Part shown: in pieces, positions 16,801 through 24,599 of the stretch
How the letters are laid out: every line of letters begins with the position of its first letter
Position numbering within the stretch: the stretch's first letter is position 1
Source of the DNA: Cupriavidus plantarum
GTDB lineage: Bacteria > Pseudomonadota > Gammaproteobacteria > Burkholderiales > Burkholderiaceae
DNA: 64,000 bases
Direction of reading: 5' to 3'
Assembly: GCF_905397285.1 (NCBI RefSeq)
Contig: NZ_CAJPUX010000005.1
Coordinates: 434,001 to 498,000 of the forward strand
Translations under genes and position numbers: made by a program
The notes under the pieces: model-generated
What the model was told of the DNA's origin: nothing
The model's database searches: none
Seen by the model: the letters and a program-made list of their open reading frames with translations, nothing else

Positions 16801-19342
16801 TCAGCGTGAGGTCGCGGCCGGCGATCATCGTGCCGCTGCCCGATAGCGCGCCGGCGACGGCAACGTCCTGATTGGCCTTGACCGCGCCGCCGAGGTTCGA
16901 CATCGAACCAACATTGACGCTGACGTCCTTGCCGGCCAATACCTGCCCGCTGGCGTTGCCGAGTGCGGCGCCCATCTGGTTCAGTGTCAGGCTCTGCCCA
17001 TAGAGGGTGCCGCTGCGGTTGTCGACGCGAGAGCGCACTTGCAGGTCGAGCGCGCGACCGGCCGCGATCTGCGCGCCGGCGTCGTTGGCCAGCGTCTGCG
17101 CGGCGACGGTGATGTCGCCGTTGGCGCCGATCTTGCCCGCCGTGTTGGTGAGCGTGTTGGCGACGGTCACCGTCGTCGCGCCATCGCCGGCGTTGACGAT
17201 CGCGCCCCGCGTGTTGTCAATGCTGGTGGCGGTGACGGTTGCCGTGCCGGAGGTACCGTTGGCAGCGAACGTGCCGCCGGTGTTGAACAGCGCGCCGGTG
17301 GCCCCGACGGCCAGATTGCCCGCGGTCTGGGCGGAGCCCGACGTGTTGTCGATGCTGCCGCCGCTTGCCAGCGTCAGACCGGTGTTGCCGTAGACCATGC
17401 CCTGCCGGTTCGACAGATCGCCACTGGCGACGACGTTGGTCTTGCCCTGCGCGGACATCGTGCCGCTGCTGTTGTTCAGCGTCGCCGCTTGCGCCGCAAG
17501 GTCGCCATTGGTCTGGATGACGCCGCCGGTGTTGGTCAGCGTCTGCTGGCTCGTGACGGTCAGGCTGCCTGTTCCCGCGTGAGACAGGGTGCCACCGTCG
17601 TTGGCCACCTTGCTGGCGCCGATCGAGAGGCGGGTGCCGTTGGCGACGATCGTGCCGCCGGTGTTGTCGAGCGTCCCGCCGGCGGTCAGGGTGGTGTCGG
17701 TCGCGCCAGTTTGCCTGAGCGAGCCGCCACGGTTGACGAGGTCGCCCGTCGTTTGAATCGCGAGTTGCGTGCCTTCGATCTGGCCGCCGGTGTTGTCGAG
17801 CGACTGCGCGGCGATGACCACGTTGCCGCCAAGCACCTTGCCCTGCCGCGTGCCAAGCGCGGCGGCGTTGGCCGTGAGCGTGCCCGCCGCCTGTACGGTG
17901 GCGCCAGACAGGTCCATCGCACCGGCGGACAGGGTGAGGCTACCGTTGGCGGCAGTCTGGCTGCCGGCAAGGTTGGCGCTGCTCCCCTGAAGCGTGTCGT
18001 TGCCGCTGGACGAGTTTCGGCCCGTGGCAGCCAGCGCGCCCGATGCGTTCAGCGTCAGGTCGGCGGCCCCCGCTGTCGCGCCGTCTGGCGTCATGCCCGC
18101 GGCCAGCGTGCCGGTGGAGGCGATGGTCTGCGCGTTGACGCTGAGGCCCTGCTGCGCGGCCAGCGTGCCGCTATTGGCGAGCGTGCCATCGGTCTGCACA
18201 CGCATCGCACCGAGGGCGTACGTCGTGCCACTGTTGTCGATGCCATCGCGCGCAGCGATCGCGAGATTGCCGCTGGCGTTGGTCTGACCCGCCAGCACGA
18301 GCTTGCCTTGCGCGGTCAGGATCATGTCACCGGCCTGCGCCGCCGCCACGCCGCGTAGCGAGACGCCGACGCCGAGTTCCGTGGATGCCAGCAGGATCTT
18401 GTTGGCGTACATGCCGCCAAGCTGGCTCACGTCGATGCCGGCAGACGGCGCCGGGCCGGTGCCCGCGATGGCGTTGGCTTCCAGCGTGTTGTAGTTGACG
18501 TTGTTGGCACCGGCACCGGCAACGACGTTGAGCCGGTTCGCGTAGAGCGCCGCGTTGGCCTTGACCGCCCGCGCGATCACATCGACCTGATCGACGCTCG
18601 CGGCGTTGAGACCGCCGCCCTCGACACTGATCTGACCACCCGTCACGCGAAACGCATCGAGGCTGCCGCTGCCCCCATAGATCGGCGTGCCCGTCGTCAG
18701 CGTCGCGCGCGGCGTGTTGATGAAGCCCGCGCCGTCAACGAGGATCCCGTTCGGATTGGCGATGACCACCTGCGCGCCGGGGCCGGCCACTTCCACGTAG
18801 CCGCGCAACTGGCTCGGGGACATGCTGTTGACCTGGTTGACGATGATGCGCGCGGAGCCGCCGGGAAGCAGGTTCGGATTCCCGTTGATGAAACCCGCCT
18901 GCTGCGTGTTGACGATGCCGGGCGAGTTGTTGAGGATCGCGCCGCCGCGGTTGACGTCGAACTGGGTGTAGTGGTTCGTGGAGACGCCCGCGTTGGAGGG
19001 ACGCGTGATGTTGACCTGCGGGAGGCCGTTGGCGGTCGTGACGACCGTGGGACGGTTGGCACCCGCGTTGGGGTCGGCGACGATCTGCGCCGTTGCCATC
19101 GTCGGCAGGGCCATGTACGTCCCGAGGGCGATCCATACCGCCAGTCGAATCGCCGGTGTCGCCGGGATCGTGAACCGATGCACGGCAAAACGATGCACCC
19201 CACCTCGGGGCAGCGTGCCGCGCTGCGCCGTGCCCGGCGCGGCAGTGCGCCGGCCCGTTCCGGTGCTGCTGGCGGTCTCCGCCACGGCCATCGGCATGGC
19301 GCGCGTGCGGTGGAACACAATGCGGTAACGAAGGCGATTCAT
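10811..19342 (-). CDS. cdiA: CdiA/BcpA-type contact-dependent inhibition exoprotein (filamentous haemagglutinin family)
   Basis: A 2843-residue TpsA protein. It begins with an extended signal peptide region (MNRLRYRIVFHRTRAMPMAV) and a second hydrophobic part ending near MATAQI. The TPS secretion domain (about 85-330) shows the NPNL and NPNGI motifs. Long arrays of haemagglutinin repeats (TLTNTGG- and GAGRDxTI-like strands) form the beta-helical shaft. A serine- and glycine-rich part (about 1850-2400) follows. A variant junction motif NRQLHPDE begins at residue 2622; the 222 residues after it are the likely toxin-bearing tip, with a glycine-rich hydrophobic end and no nuclease motif that I recognise. 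GC content drops in the last 600 bases. It should deliver the tip into touching neighbour cells. Confidence 0.93.
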   Translation of the reverse strand: MNRLRYRIVFHRTRAMPMAVAETASSTGTGRRTAAPGTAQRGTLPRGGVHRFAVHRFTIPATPAIRLAVWIALGTYMALPTMATAQIVADPNAGANRPTVVTTANGLPQVNITRPSNAGVSTNHYTQFDVNRGGAILNNSPGIVNTQQAGFINGNPNLLPGGSARIIVNQVNSMSPSQLRGYVEVAGPGAQVVIANPNGILVDGAGFINTPRATLTTGTPIYGGSGSLDAFRVTGGQISVEGGGLNAASVDQVDVIARAVKANAALYANRLNVVAGAGANNVNYNTLEANAIAGTGPAPSAGIDVSQLGGMYANKILLASTELGVGVSLRGVAAAQAGDMILTAQGKLVLAGQTNASGNLAIAARDGIDNSGTTYALGAMRVQTDGTLANSGTLAAQQGLSVNAQTIASTGTLAAGMTPDGATAGAADLTLNASGALAATGRNSSSGNDTLQGSSANLAGSQTAANGSLTLSAGAMDLSGATVQAAGTLTANAAALGTRQGKVLGGNVVIAAQSLDNTGGQIEGTQLAIQTTGDLVNRGGSLRQTGATDTTLTAGGTLDNTGGTIVANGTRLSIGASKVANDGGTLSHAGTGSLTVTSQQTLTNTGGVIQTNGDLAAQAATLNNSSGTMSAQGKTNVVASGDLSNRQGMVYGNTGLTLASGGSIDNTSGSAQTAGNLAVGATGALFNTGGTFAANGTSGTATVTATSIDNTRGAIVNAGDGATTVTVANTLTNTAGKIGANGDITVAAQTLANDAGAQIAAGRALDLQVRSRVDNRSGTLYGQSLTLNQMGAALGNASGQVLAGKDVSVNVGSMSNLGGAVKANQDVAVAGALSGSGTMIAGRDLTLNVAGDYTNDAANQLHANGKLSVTTTGTLTNTGTLASAGAVTVSGTNVVNAASAGVNATTTTVTATNVVSNAGRIEGDTVRVTGPTVTNTGTVIGNNVQVQGTDIVNNGATALMAAVQNLNLYATSSLTRAVQNLDGATLYSAGNMQIARDGTRDASTGLLANQTNTLINRSANIEADGDIDIAANQVSNTRTRIVTAAGTPTETASQTLTLWQAGLSGIDLSVHLSLTFPQWSWSTSAAQVSTPQTNALRNPITVTVDKADVKNLDPANKTLSFVKSPIEEYLDPIATASSPCDQATGICTREIATRPTQYYQSITDNGTTYSITLWPDWDPNLHIRPDEVKQANFGHDYNEISRTTVTMTATDQLVSATDAAKIQASGNIRINSNNGNILNQSSTMAAGGNLIRVAANGRIQDVGTVLQQTVTTQDTSTFYWHQRTGGSSDTQVVAYPSAPQAPTTTSALAAVATANQNVQTTAQNVTVASVNTVGAAVTGATVSGGGATGTQAAGATGNAGQAGAVGTSTVKGVVQTLGTPQGGIPNLTLPTNGLYRFRTAPGDTYLVATDPRFTQYTNFISSDYMLGALGLDPQKTQKRLGDGFYEEKLVRDQITQLTGKTFLTGYTDQLEEYKALMNNGVTYAKAFDLTPGVGLTEAQMRQLTTDMVWMVSQDVTLPDGTVQSVLVPKVYLAQGNGVDLNSTGALIAGNTVSIDATDTVNNSGSIVGNLATQVVGTDIVNRGSIGGIGSSGTTVVSATQDVRNLGGRIGGQDVVVAAGRDIVNQSQTITNTTTLANGNSASATGIGAVATIEGTGNVAMLAGRDITIAGGTVDAGNNAMLAAGRDLNIGTVQLGTTQDATAHGGKDYLREETTVNAGSTVKTGGSMTAVAGRDATLTGSAIDAGGDAALVAGRNTTVTAAMDTHTQAAGAMSNKASQFTQSAYDESTRAATIDAGGNVTLGAGQTAVVNQILQGNGIAAAQSDGTGNVAILGSGVSSTDGAVKLVATGDVTIGTVTEQHRSDSWSHTESSGFMSKKETTTTSSTRDSVAVGSVVSGDTITGSAGRDMTIAGSTVAGTHDLSLEAGRNLTITTAESTSESQTYSHTKATGFGATGGGLSYGMRDQKDTTHDSSVTQTGSLVGSTDGSVTLKAGSTLQITGSQVIAAKDLTGVGADVIIEAAKGSEHHDETHEIKQTGFTLGVSGGAIGAAINAGQKINASTKSEDGRASALWGIAAGRDAYDAAAGAGAAYDALKAGEGPQGAAITLSFGTSQSKNTLTQDSTTHMGSNIQAGGTATFIATGVDADGNKTAGNLNIIGSDVSATKVGLGARGDVNIVSATDTYESHATNKSSGGSIGVSYGAQGFGVSVSGQMSKGNSDTVGTTQVNSHVTGSESVTIVSGNDTNILGGMVSGGKVSADIGGNLNIASRQDTEVSHAEQKSMGGGLSISQGGASGSFSASKGKADSDYANVTQQSGIRAGDDGFDIHVKGNTDLKGAVIASTADEDKNQLTTGTLTWSDIENKSDYSGTSMGLSGGPTFGQKAIDQKSGQTAGKNTGGVGPFIPQDDSGSQRGVTQSGIAAGTITITDQANQNQDVATLNRDLGNTNTTVGKGPDLNNVLGKQADMMAAAQTAGEAVGRTVGDIADAKRKAATDAQIAAQIAYDANPSEENRAALDQAMADVDGWKDGGPYRAALHAAGGAMIAGLGGGNALAGAAGARVSSLAAEQLATVGKAVAEGAGTGNKDLDEAIGNLAANLAAGGIGAVAGGGSGAATAATADRFNRQLHPDERKWAKDNAKAFAAFYGGRTGIVLTVDQAESMLLGTGYRLVDAVAKAGPGGDQYAVAYISQNAGHLFVATTGEYNNPFRGGSNDGRLSPEQTALPGSRPAIVPDYVSANRSGAGLAGNAALNLHDGQAYVGAGGTVPIAPSGSIVWGFIFSKHGDASLATNSFLEGASYVVGGCWGICLNINKAVGGGLALEVGFGSAGVAAGTGVNVKIDRKRK

Positions 19343-19505
19343 GGGACCCCGAATGACACTTTCGGGGCGCCGCGTAGGGGATGTTTTAAGGGTTTTACAC
19401 CCTACTTTTTGTGATAGTTAAATTGACTTCGATCCACATACCCTCAACGCTGCAAAATAGTACCAACGCGCAGGCCGCACCGCATATGGTGTTTCGTCCA
19501 TTTTT
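19343..19505. promoter_or_regulatory. AT-rich upstream region of the CDI locus
   Basis: This 163-bp gap between cdiA and the end of the acyl-CoA dehydrogenase operon is clearly richer in A and T than its surroundings (for example around 19380-19440). It must hold the cdiA promoter. I could not pick a confident -35/-10 pair. Confidence 0.5.
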
Positions 19506-20519
19506 TCAGCGACCGAGTGGATCGTCGGAGGCCGCAACACTTTCCCCACTCCACCGCCGAATCTCCTCCACCACCTCGGCTTCACCATCCAGCGCCATCC
19601 CGCCAATCCACCTCCCCCAATACCGCTCCGACCCCTCCGCCATCCGCCACGCATGCAGCCGCCGCGTGAACAGTTGCAGGTCGTATTCCTCGGTTACGCC
19701 GATCGCCCCATGCACCGCATGCGCGAGCGCGGCGACCGTGGACGCGGCCTCGCTCGCCTGGCATTTGCCGATGGCCGCGCGCATGGCGTCCGGTTGCCAT
19801 CCCTCCCCCTGGCAAGCCAGCTGCGCCGCCATCCGGGTGGCCGCCACATGCTCCGCCTGCAGCGCGATCTGGTGCTGGACCGCCTGAAACTTCCCGATCG
19901 GCCGGCCAAACTGCGCGCGGTCGTTCGCGTACTGCAACGTCAGATCGAACGTCCGCGCCATCGCGCCCGCGATCAGCGCCGTATGCACGGCGGCGCCGAT
20001 GCTTCGCAACGTGCCGCGCGGCAACGCGAAGGAGGCCGGCAAAGACTCGACGCCGATCGTCACGCCGAGGTCCGCATGCGCCCCGGTGCGCGCCATCGCC
20101 ACCGCATCGCGGGAAAGCAGTGCAGCCCGATCGCCGTCCTGCACGAGATACCACGCAGCCGTCGCCCCATCGGCAACATGCGCGCGCGCACCGCCCTCGA
20201 CGCCCTCGACGGTGGCCAATGCAATCGGTCCATCCGGCACCGCAACGTCCGCGGCAACCAGCACGGCCCGCGCAAACATCGTCTGCCCTAATGGCAATGG
20301 CACCGCATAGCGCCCCATCGCCACGAGCATCGGCCCGGCATCGCACAACGACAGTCCCGCATCCGGCAACAGGCAATCGGCAAACCCGCTCTCCCGCAAC
20401 ACCGCCCACAACACCTCGCCCGAAGCCGCATCGCCAGCCTCGACAGCACGTGCCACCGCAGGCGTGCAATGGTCGCGCAACAACGATTCCAACGCGTCCG
20501 AATACTCGTTATCCATCAT
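19506..20519 (-). CDS. Acyl-CoA dehydrogenase family protein (short partner subunit)
   Basis: A 337-residue flavoprotein of the acyl-CoA dehydrogenase fold. The N-terminal half is shortened. The C-terminal helical bundle is well kept: YANDRAQFGRPIGKFQAVQH around residue 205 is the classic motif, followed by AIGVTEEYDLQLFTRR. The usual catalytic Glu of this region is not obvious, as often in the second subunit of paired dehydrogenases. The start MMDNEY lies 10 bases after the stop of the larger dehydrogenase gene with a GGGGGA ribosome site, so the two are co-translated and probably form a hetero-oligomer, as in steroid-ring or side-chain dehydrogenases. Substrate unknown. Confidence 0.88.
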   Translation of the reverse strand: MMDNEYSDALESLLRDHCTPAVARAVEAGDAASGEVLWAVLRESGFADCLLPDAGLSLCDAGPMLVAMGRYAVPLPLGQTMFARAVLVAADVAVPDGPIALATVEGVEGGARAHVADGATAAWYLVQDGDRAALLSRDAVAMARTGAHADLGVTIGVESLPASFALPRGTLRSIGAAVHTALIAGAMARTFDLTLQYANDRAQFGRPIGKFQAVQHQIALQAEHVAATRMAAQLACQGEGWQPDAMRAAIGKCQASEAASTVAALAHAVHGAIGVTEEYDLQLFTRRLHAWRMAEGSERYWGRWIGGMALDGEAEVVEEIRRWSGESVAASDDPLGR

Positions 20520-20529
20520 CGTCCCCCGT

Positions 20530-21681
20530 TCACCGCAGCCCAAGCCCACGCGCAATCATCCCGCGCAGAATCTCGCGGGTACCCCCGCGCAGCGAGTAGG
20601 TCGGCGAAATCTGGTTCACATACGCGCACGTGCGATAGAGATCGGCATCGGCAGCCAATGCGGGATCATCACCAAGCGCCGCCTCCGCCAAATCGCCGAT
20701 CGACTGCTCGAGCGCCGTGCCGAGGTCCTTGACGACCGCCGCTTCGATCAGCGGGCTCTCCCCGCAAGCCAGCCGCGACGTCACCGCCAGCGACATGGCG
20801 CGCAACGTGGCCATGCGCGCCAGCAAGCGGCCCACCGTTTCCTCATCCCGACGCCCCGAAGGCAGGCGACGCAATGCATCGAGCCACGTATCGAGCAGCA
20901 CCACACTCGAATAGATGCGCTCCGGCCCGCTACGCTCGAAGGCAAGCTCCGCGTTCACCTGCTCCCACCCCGCCCCTTCACGGCCGATCAGTGCTTCGGC
21001 TGGCAGGAACACATCGTCGAAGAACACCTCCGAGAAATGCGCATCGCCCGCAAGATCGCGAATGGGCCGCACCGTCACGCCCGGCAACGACAGATCGACC
21101 ACCACCTGCGACAACCCCTTCTGCCGATCCCCCGGCTCGCCGGACGTGCGCACGAGCGCCAGCATGTATTGGCACCGGTCCGCATTGGTCGTCCAGACCT
21201 TGCGGCCATTGAGCCGAAAGCCACCGCCCTCGATAGCCGTGGCGCGCGTCGTCACGCTCGCCAGATCCGACCCCGCATTGGGTTCGCTCATGCCGATGCA
21301 GAAAAACGCCTCGCCACGGCAGATCCGCGGCAGATAGAACGCGCGCTGCGCGTCGGTGCCATAACGAAGAATCAGCGGTCCGCTCTGCCGATCCGCAATC
21401 CAGTGCGCGGACACGGGTGCCCCGCACGCCAGCAACTCTTCGACGAGCACAAAGCGCGCAAATGCATCGAGCCCCGCGCCGCCATATGCGGGCGGGAGCG
21501 TCACGCCGACCCAGCCACGCGCGGCCAGCGCACGGCTGAAAGCGGGGTCGAAGCCCATCCACGAGCGCGCCCGCACATCGGGCGGCAGCGCGGGCAGATG
21601 CTCGCGCAGGAACGCCTTGACCTCCTGCCGGAACGACGCCGCCGACGGCGGCAACGAGGTAAGGGTGAACGTGCCAAACAT
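20530..21681 (-). CDS. Acyl-CoA dehydrogenase (long partner subunit)
   Basis: A 383-residue acyl-CoA dehydrogenase. It contains the FAD/substrate loop CIGMSEPNAGSDLASV (about 125-140), the middle beta-domain with GGGFRLNGRKVWTTNA, and the C-terminal helical domain ending TYSLRGGTREILRGMIARGLG. It should oxidise a CoA thioester to the 2,3-enoyl form and pass electrons to ETF. With the short partner downstream, a Bug protein, a MaoC-like hydratase and a CoA-transferase upstream, it fits a beta-oxidation-like route for an imported carboxylate. The ATG at 21681 begins the first helix (FRQEVKAFLREHLP). Confidence 0.93.
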   Translation of the reverse strand: MFGTFTLTSLPPSAASFRQEVKAFLREHLPALPPDVRARSWMGFDPAFSRALAARGWVGVTLPPAYGGAGLDAFARFVLVEELLACGAPVSAHWIADRQSGPLILRYGTDAQRAFYLPRICRGEAFFCIGMSEPNAGSDLASVTTRATAIEGGGFRLNGRKVWTTNADRCQYMLALVRTSGEPGDRQKGLSQVVVDLSLPGVTVRPIRDLAGDAHFSEVFFDDVFLPAEALIGREGAGWEQVNAELAFERSGPERIYSSVVLLDTWLDALRRLPSGRRDEETVGRLLARMATLRAMSLAVTSRLACGESPLIEAAVVKDLGTALEQSIGDLAEAALGDDPALAADADLYRTCAYVNQISPTYSLRGGTREILRGMIARGLGLR

Positions 21682-21683
21682 AG

Positions 21684-21722
21684 TGGTCCTCAGTGCGGTC
21701 CTCGATGCGGTCCTCGATGCGG
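21684..21722. repeat. Short 12-bp tandem repeat between Bug and dehydrogenase genes
   Basis: About three units of GTGCGGTCCTCG/ATGCGGTCCTCG lie in the 50-base gap between the Bug gene and the dehydrogenase start. The 12-bp period matches that of other intergenic arrays in the window. Confidence 0.75.
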
Positions 21723-21731
21723 GGGGCCGCG

Positions 21732-22751
21732 TCAGTCGAGCGTCACGCCCGAATCCCTGACAACTTTCTGCCAGCGATCGAGCTCCTGCGTCAGATACTT
21801 GCCATACGCCTCCGGCGACGACCCACGCGGCTCCGCCCCCTGCAGCGCGAGACTCGCGCGCACGTCCGGCGACGCCAGCGCCTTCGTCACCGCCGCATTG
21901 AGCTTCCTGACGACCTCGGGCGGCGTCTTCGCGGGGACCATCATCCCTTGCCAAGCGCCCGCCTCGAACCCCGGCATGCCGGACTCCGCGAGTGTCGGCA
22001 CATCCGGCAACTGCGCGCTGCGCGTGCTGCTGGTCACGGCGAGCGCCTTCATGCGCTTGTCGCGGATAAACGGCAGCGACGAATTGATCGTGTCGGTCAT
22101 GAACTGCACCTGCCCGCTCGCAAGATCGGTCAGCGCCGGCGCGCTGCCCTTGTACGGCGCATGCACCGCGCTGAGCCCATTCGCCTGCAATACGAGGAAC
22201 GCGGTCAAGTGCGTAACGTTGCCATTGCCGGCCGACCCATAGGTGAACTTCCCCGGATTGGCCTTCACCCACGCGACGAACTCCGGCACGGTATTCACGG
22301 GCACCTGCGCGTTGACCTCGAGCACGAGCGGCACGTTGGCCGTCATCGCCACGGGCAGCAGGTCGCGCTTCACGTCGTAAGACAGCTTCTTGTACAGCGC
22401 GGGACTGAGCGCAATCGACGACGTGTTGTACAGCACCGTGTACCCATCGGCCGGCGCCTTGGCCACGATCTCGTTGCCGATATTGCCATTGGCTCCAGGA
22501 CGGTTGTCGACCAGCACCTGCTGCCCGAGTTCGTCGGACATCTTCCTGGCAATCACGCGCGAGACGAGGTCCGTCGGCCCGCCCGGCGGAAACGGCACCA
22601 CGAGCCGGATCGGCCGGTCGGGGTAGTCGGATGCGCGCGCGGCATGCGGCGCGAGGGCCGCGCCCAGCGCGATACCCGTCAGCGCGCGCAGCAGCGTGCG
22701 GCGCGACGGTGCGATGTGGATATGCCCGGCATTTTTGCTCTGGAATGGCAT
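21732..22751 (-). CDS. Bug/TctC-family periplasmic solute-binding protein
   Basis: A complete 339-residue Bug protein. An Arg-Arg signal (PSRRTLLRALTG, then AHAARA-type cleavage about residue 41) leads to SDYPDRPIRLVVPFPPGGPTD, the family's carboxylate-binding start, and DNRPGANGNIGNE. Later landmarks are YGSAGNGNVTHLT, HAPYKGSAPALTDL and PDVPTLAESGMPGF. An optimal GGAGGAG ribosome site precedes the ATG. No TctA/TctB genes accompany it, so it would have to use partners encoded elsewhere. It sits inside the acyl-CoA dehydrogenase/CoA-transferase cluster and probably binds the carboxylate this cluster degrades. Confidence 0.94.
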   Translation of the reverse strand: MPFQSKNAGHIHIAPSRRTLLRALTGIALGAALAPHAARASDYPDRPIRLVVPFPPGGPTDLVSRVIARKMSDELGQQVLVDNRPGANGNIGNEIVAKAPADGYTVLYNTSSIALSPALYKKLSYDVKRDLLPVAMTANVPLVLEVNAQVPVNTVPEFVAWVKANPGKFTYGSAGNGNVTHLTAFLVLQANGLSAVHAPYKGSAPALTDLASGQVQFMTDTINSSLPFIRDKRMKALAVTSSTRSAQLPDVPTLAESGMPGFEAGAWQGMMVPAKTPPEVVRKLNAAVTKALASPDVRASLALQGAEPRGSSPEAYGKYLTQELDRWQKVVRDSGVTLD

Positions 22752-22846
22752 GTCGTTGTCTCCTCCGGTAAAAACCGTGACTGCTTGCGAGGCAACCCTC
22801 TGGATTCGCCAGCCTGGGATGCGCACCCGTCGGGTTGCCTCCCCCG

Positions 22847-23305
22847 TTACTCCCGTCCCGCCAGCAAACGCCGCGCGGTGTACGTCATCACGCATTCGCC
22901 GCGCTGGTTGAACACCTCGATCGACGAGTCCACCACCGCGCGTCCGCTCTTCGACGTCGGCCGCACGCCCGTCACCGTGACGCGCGCGCCGATGGTATCG
23001 CCGACCAGCACGGGGCCATGGATCTTCTGCGTGAGTTCGAGCATGGCCAGCCCCGTGCCCTGGATCATCGTCTGCAGGATGAAGCCCTCGATCAGCGCGT
23101 AAGTCAGCGCCGCCGGCACCGGTCGGCCCTTGATCGCGCCCGCCTCGTATCCGGCTTCGATGAAGATGGCCTCGAGCATGCCCGTGACCGATATGAAGTT
23201 GACGAGGTCGGTTTCCGTGACCGTGCGGCGGAAGGTCTCGAAGACCTGCCCTTCCGTGATGTCCTGCCAGTAGAAGCCCTGGCCGAGGCGTTGGGGTTGC
23301 GTCAT
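22847..23305 (-). CDS. MaoC-like hot-dog fold dehydratase/hydratase
   Basis: A 152-residue single hot-dog domain of the MaoC type. The motif around VTETDLVNFISVTG (about 29-42) is the (R)-hydratase-like loop, with Asp33 in the catalytic position but Ser in place of the usual downstream His, so activity is uncertain. The later VGDTIGARVTVTGVRPTSKSGRAVV segment is typical of the family. It should act on enoyl- or hydroxyacyl-CoA esters. It lies 24 bases downstream of the CoA-transferase gene with an AGGAG ribosome site, in line with a shared operon. Confidence 0.85.
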   Translation of the reverse strand: MTQPQRLGQGFYWQDITEGQVFETFRRTVTETDLVNFISVTGMLEAIFIEAGYEAGAIKGRPVPAALTYALIEGFILQTMIQGTGLAMLELTQKIHGPVLVGDTIGARVTVTGVRPTSKSGRAVVDSSIEVFNQRGECVMTYTARRLLAGRE

Positions 23306-23329
23306 GTCGTCTCCTGAATATCGTTGTGG

Positions 23330-24496
23330 TTATCGCAGCGCGTCGATCTCCGCGTCGCTCAATCCAACGCCGCCGAGAATCTCGCGCGTATGCTCGCCAA
23401 GCCGCGGCGGCACCGCCGCGTGCCCGCGTTCGCCATCGAAACGCACGGGCGCGCCCGGGAACCGCAGCGTGCCCATCGCGGAGTCCTTCACCTCGTCGAA
23501 GAACTTCGTCTGGCGCAGGTGCGGATCGTCGACGAGTTCGTCGAGCCCGTTCACGCGCGCCACGGGTATCTGCAGGTCCTCGCAGATACCGAGCCACTCG
23601 TCGGTCCCGCGCTCGCGCACGAGTTCACCGGTGATCTCGTACAGCGTCTCGATATGCCGCGTGCGCGCCGCGATATCGGCAAAGCGGGCATCGGCCGCCA
23701 GATCGTCGCGGCCCGCAGCGCGGAAAAAGTCGCGCCAGTGGGCATCGGTGTACGGCATCATGCAGACGTAGCCGTCCGCGGTCTGGTAGGGCCGGCGCAG
23801 CGGCGCCAGCACGCGCGGATAGCCGGCCTGCGCGCGGGGCGGCTCGAAGTGCTGGCCGTAGAGATGCTCGACGAGGTTGAATGCGACCATCGACTCGAAC
23901 ATCGGCACCTCGACCATCGTGCCCTTGCCGCCATTGCGCTCGCGGCCCGCCAATGCGGCCGAGATCGACAGTGCGGCCACCAGGCCGCTGGTCTTGTCCG
24001 CCGCGATCGTCGGAAAATAGCGCACCGTACCCGTCTGCGCGGCCATCAGCGCCGCATTGCCGCACAGGCCCTGAATGATGTCGTCGTAGGCGGGGCGGCC
24101 GCCGTATGGTCCTTCTTCCGCAAACCCAAGCAGGCTCACGTAGATCAGCCGGGGATGCCGCGCCATCACGCTCTGGGGATCGAGGTCGAGCTTGCCGAGC
24201 TTCTGCGGCCGCATGCTGTGGAGAAACACGTCGGCGGTCTCGAGCAACCGGTGCAGGGCCTGCTGCGCTGCGGGCTGCTTCAGGTTCAGCACCACGCTCT
24301 TCTTGCTGCGATTGACGCCCAGGAAGATCGCCGACATGCCATCTTCGGCCGCGGGACCGGTGCGGCGCGTGGAGTCGCCGTCCGGCGTCTCCACCTTGAT
24401 CACCTCCGCGCCAAGGTCCGCCAGCCACTGGCTCGCATAGGGGCCCATGACCACGGTCGACAGATCGACCACGCGAATTCCGGTGAGGGGCAACAT
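23330..24496 (-). CDS. Class III CoA-transferase (CaiB/BaiF family)
   Basis: A 388-residue family III CoA-transferase. The N-terminal LTGIRVVDLSTVVMGPYASQ, the LGAEVIKVETPDGD strand and the NRSKKSVVLNLKQP motif are diagnostic. The catalytic Asp is most likely in AADKTSGLVAA (about 167), which becomes acylated in this family. The enzyme moves CoA onto a free carboxylate, often from succinyl-CoA. It is the first gene of a minus-strand cluster and activates the substrate for the dehydrogenase pair and hydratase downstream. It is divergent from a LysR gene that probably controls it. Confidence 0.93.
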   Translation of the reverse strand: MLPLTGIRVVDLSTVVMGPYASQWLADLGAEVIKVETPDGDSTRRTGPAAEDGMSAIFLGVNRSKKSVVLNLKQPAAQQALHRLLETADVFLHSMRPQKLGKLDLDPQSVMARHPRLIYVSLLGFAEEGPYGGRPAYDDIIQGLCGNAALMAAQTGTVRYFPTIAADKTSGLVAALSISAALAGRERNGGKGTMVEVPMFESMVAFNLVEHLYGQHFEPPRAQAGYPRVLAPLRRPYQTADGYVCMMPYTDAHWRDFFRAAGRDDLAADARFADIAARTRHIETLYEITGELVRERGTDEWLGICEDLQIPVARVNGLDELVDDPHLRQTKFFDEVKDSAMGTLRFPGAPVRFDGERGHAAVPPRLGEHTREILGGVGLSDAEIDALR

Positions 24497-24599
24497 GCCA
24501 GCGTCTCCTGATTATCGGTTCGAGGCAACAGACTAGTGCAGCCGATGGTATTCCGTCTAATATTAGTTTTTTAATAACCGATATTGCATCGATATCGCC
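24497..24599. promoter_or_regulatory. Divergent LysR/CoA-transferase control region with palindromes
   Basis: This 103-bp gap is AT-rich in its centre. It contains the perfect palindrome CTAATATTAG (24557-24566) and the dyad GATAT...ATATC near 24581-24596. Such sites are typical for LysR binding between divergent genes. Assignment is inference. Confidence 0.5.

Noticed and set aside
12968-16846. A 1292-codon open frame on the plus strand opposite cdiA
   Set aside because: It is the complement of the repetitive high-GC cdiA gene, with Arg/Ala/Gly-biased composition and no domain or ribosome site.
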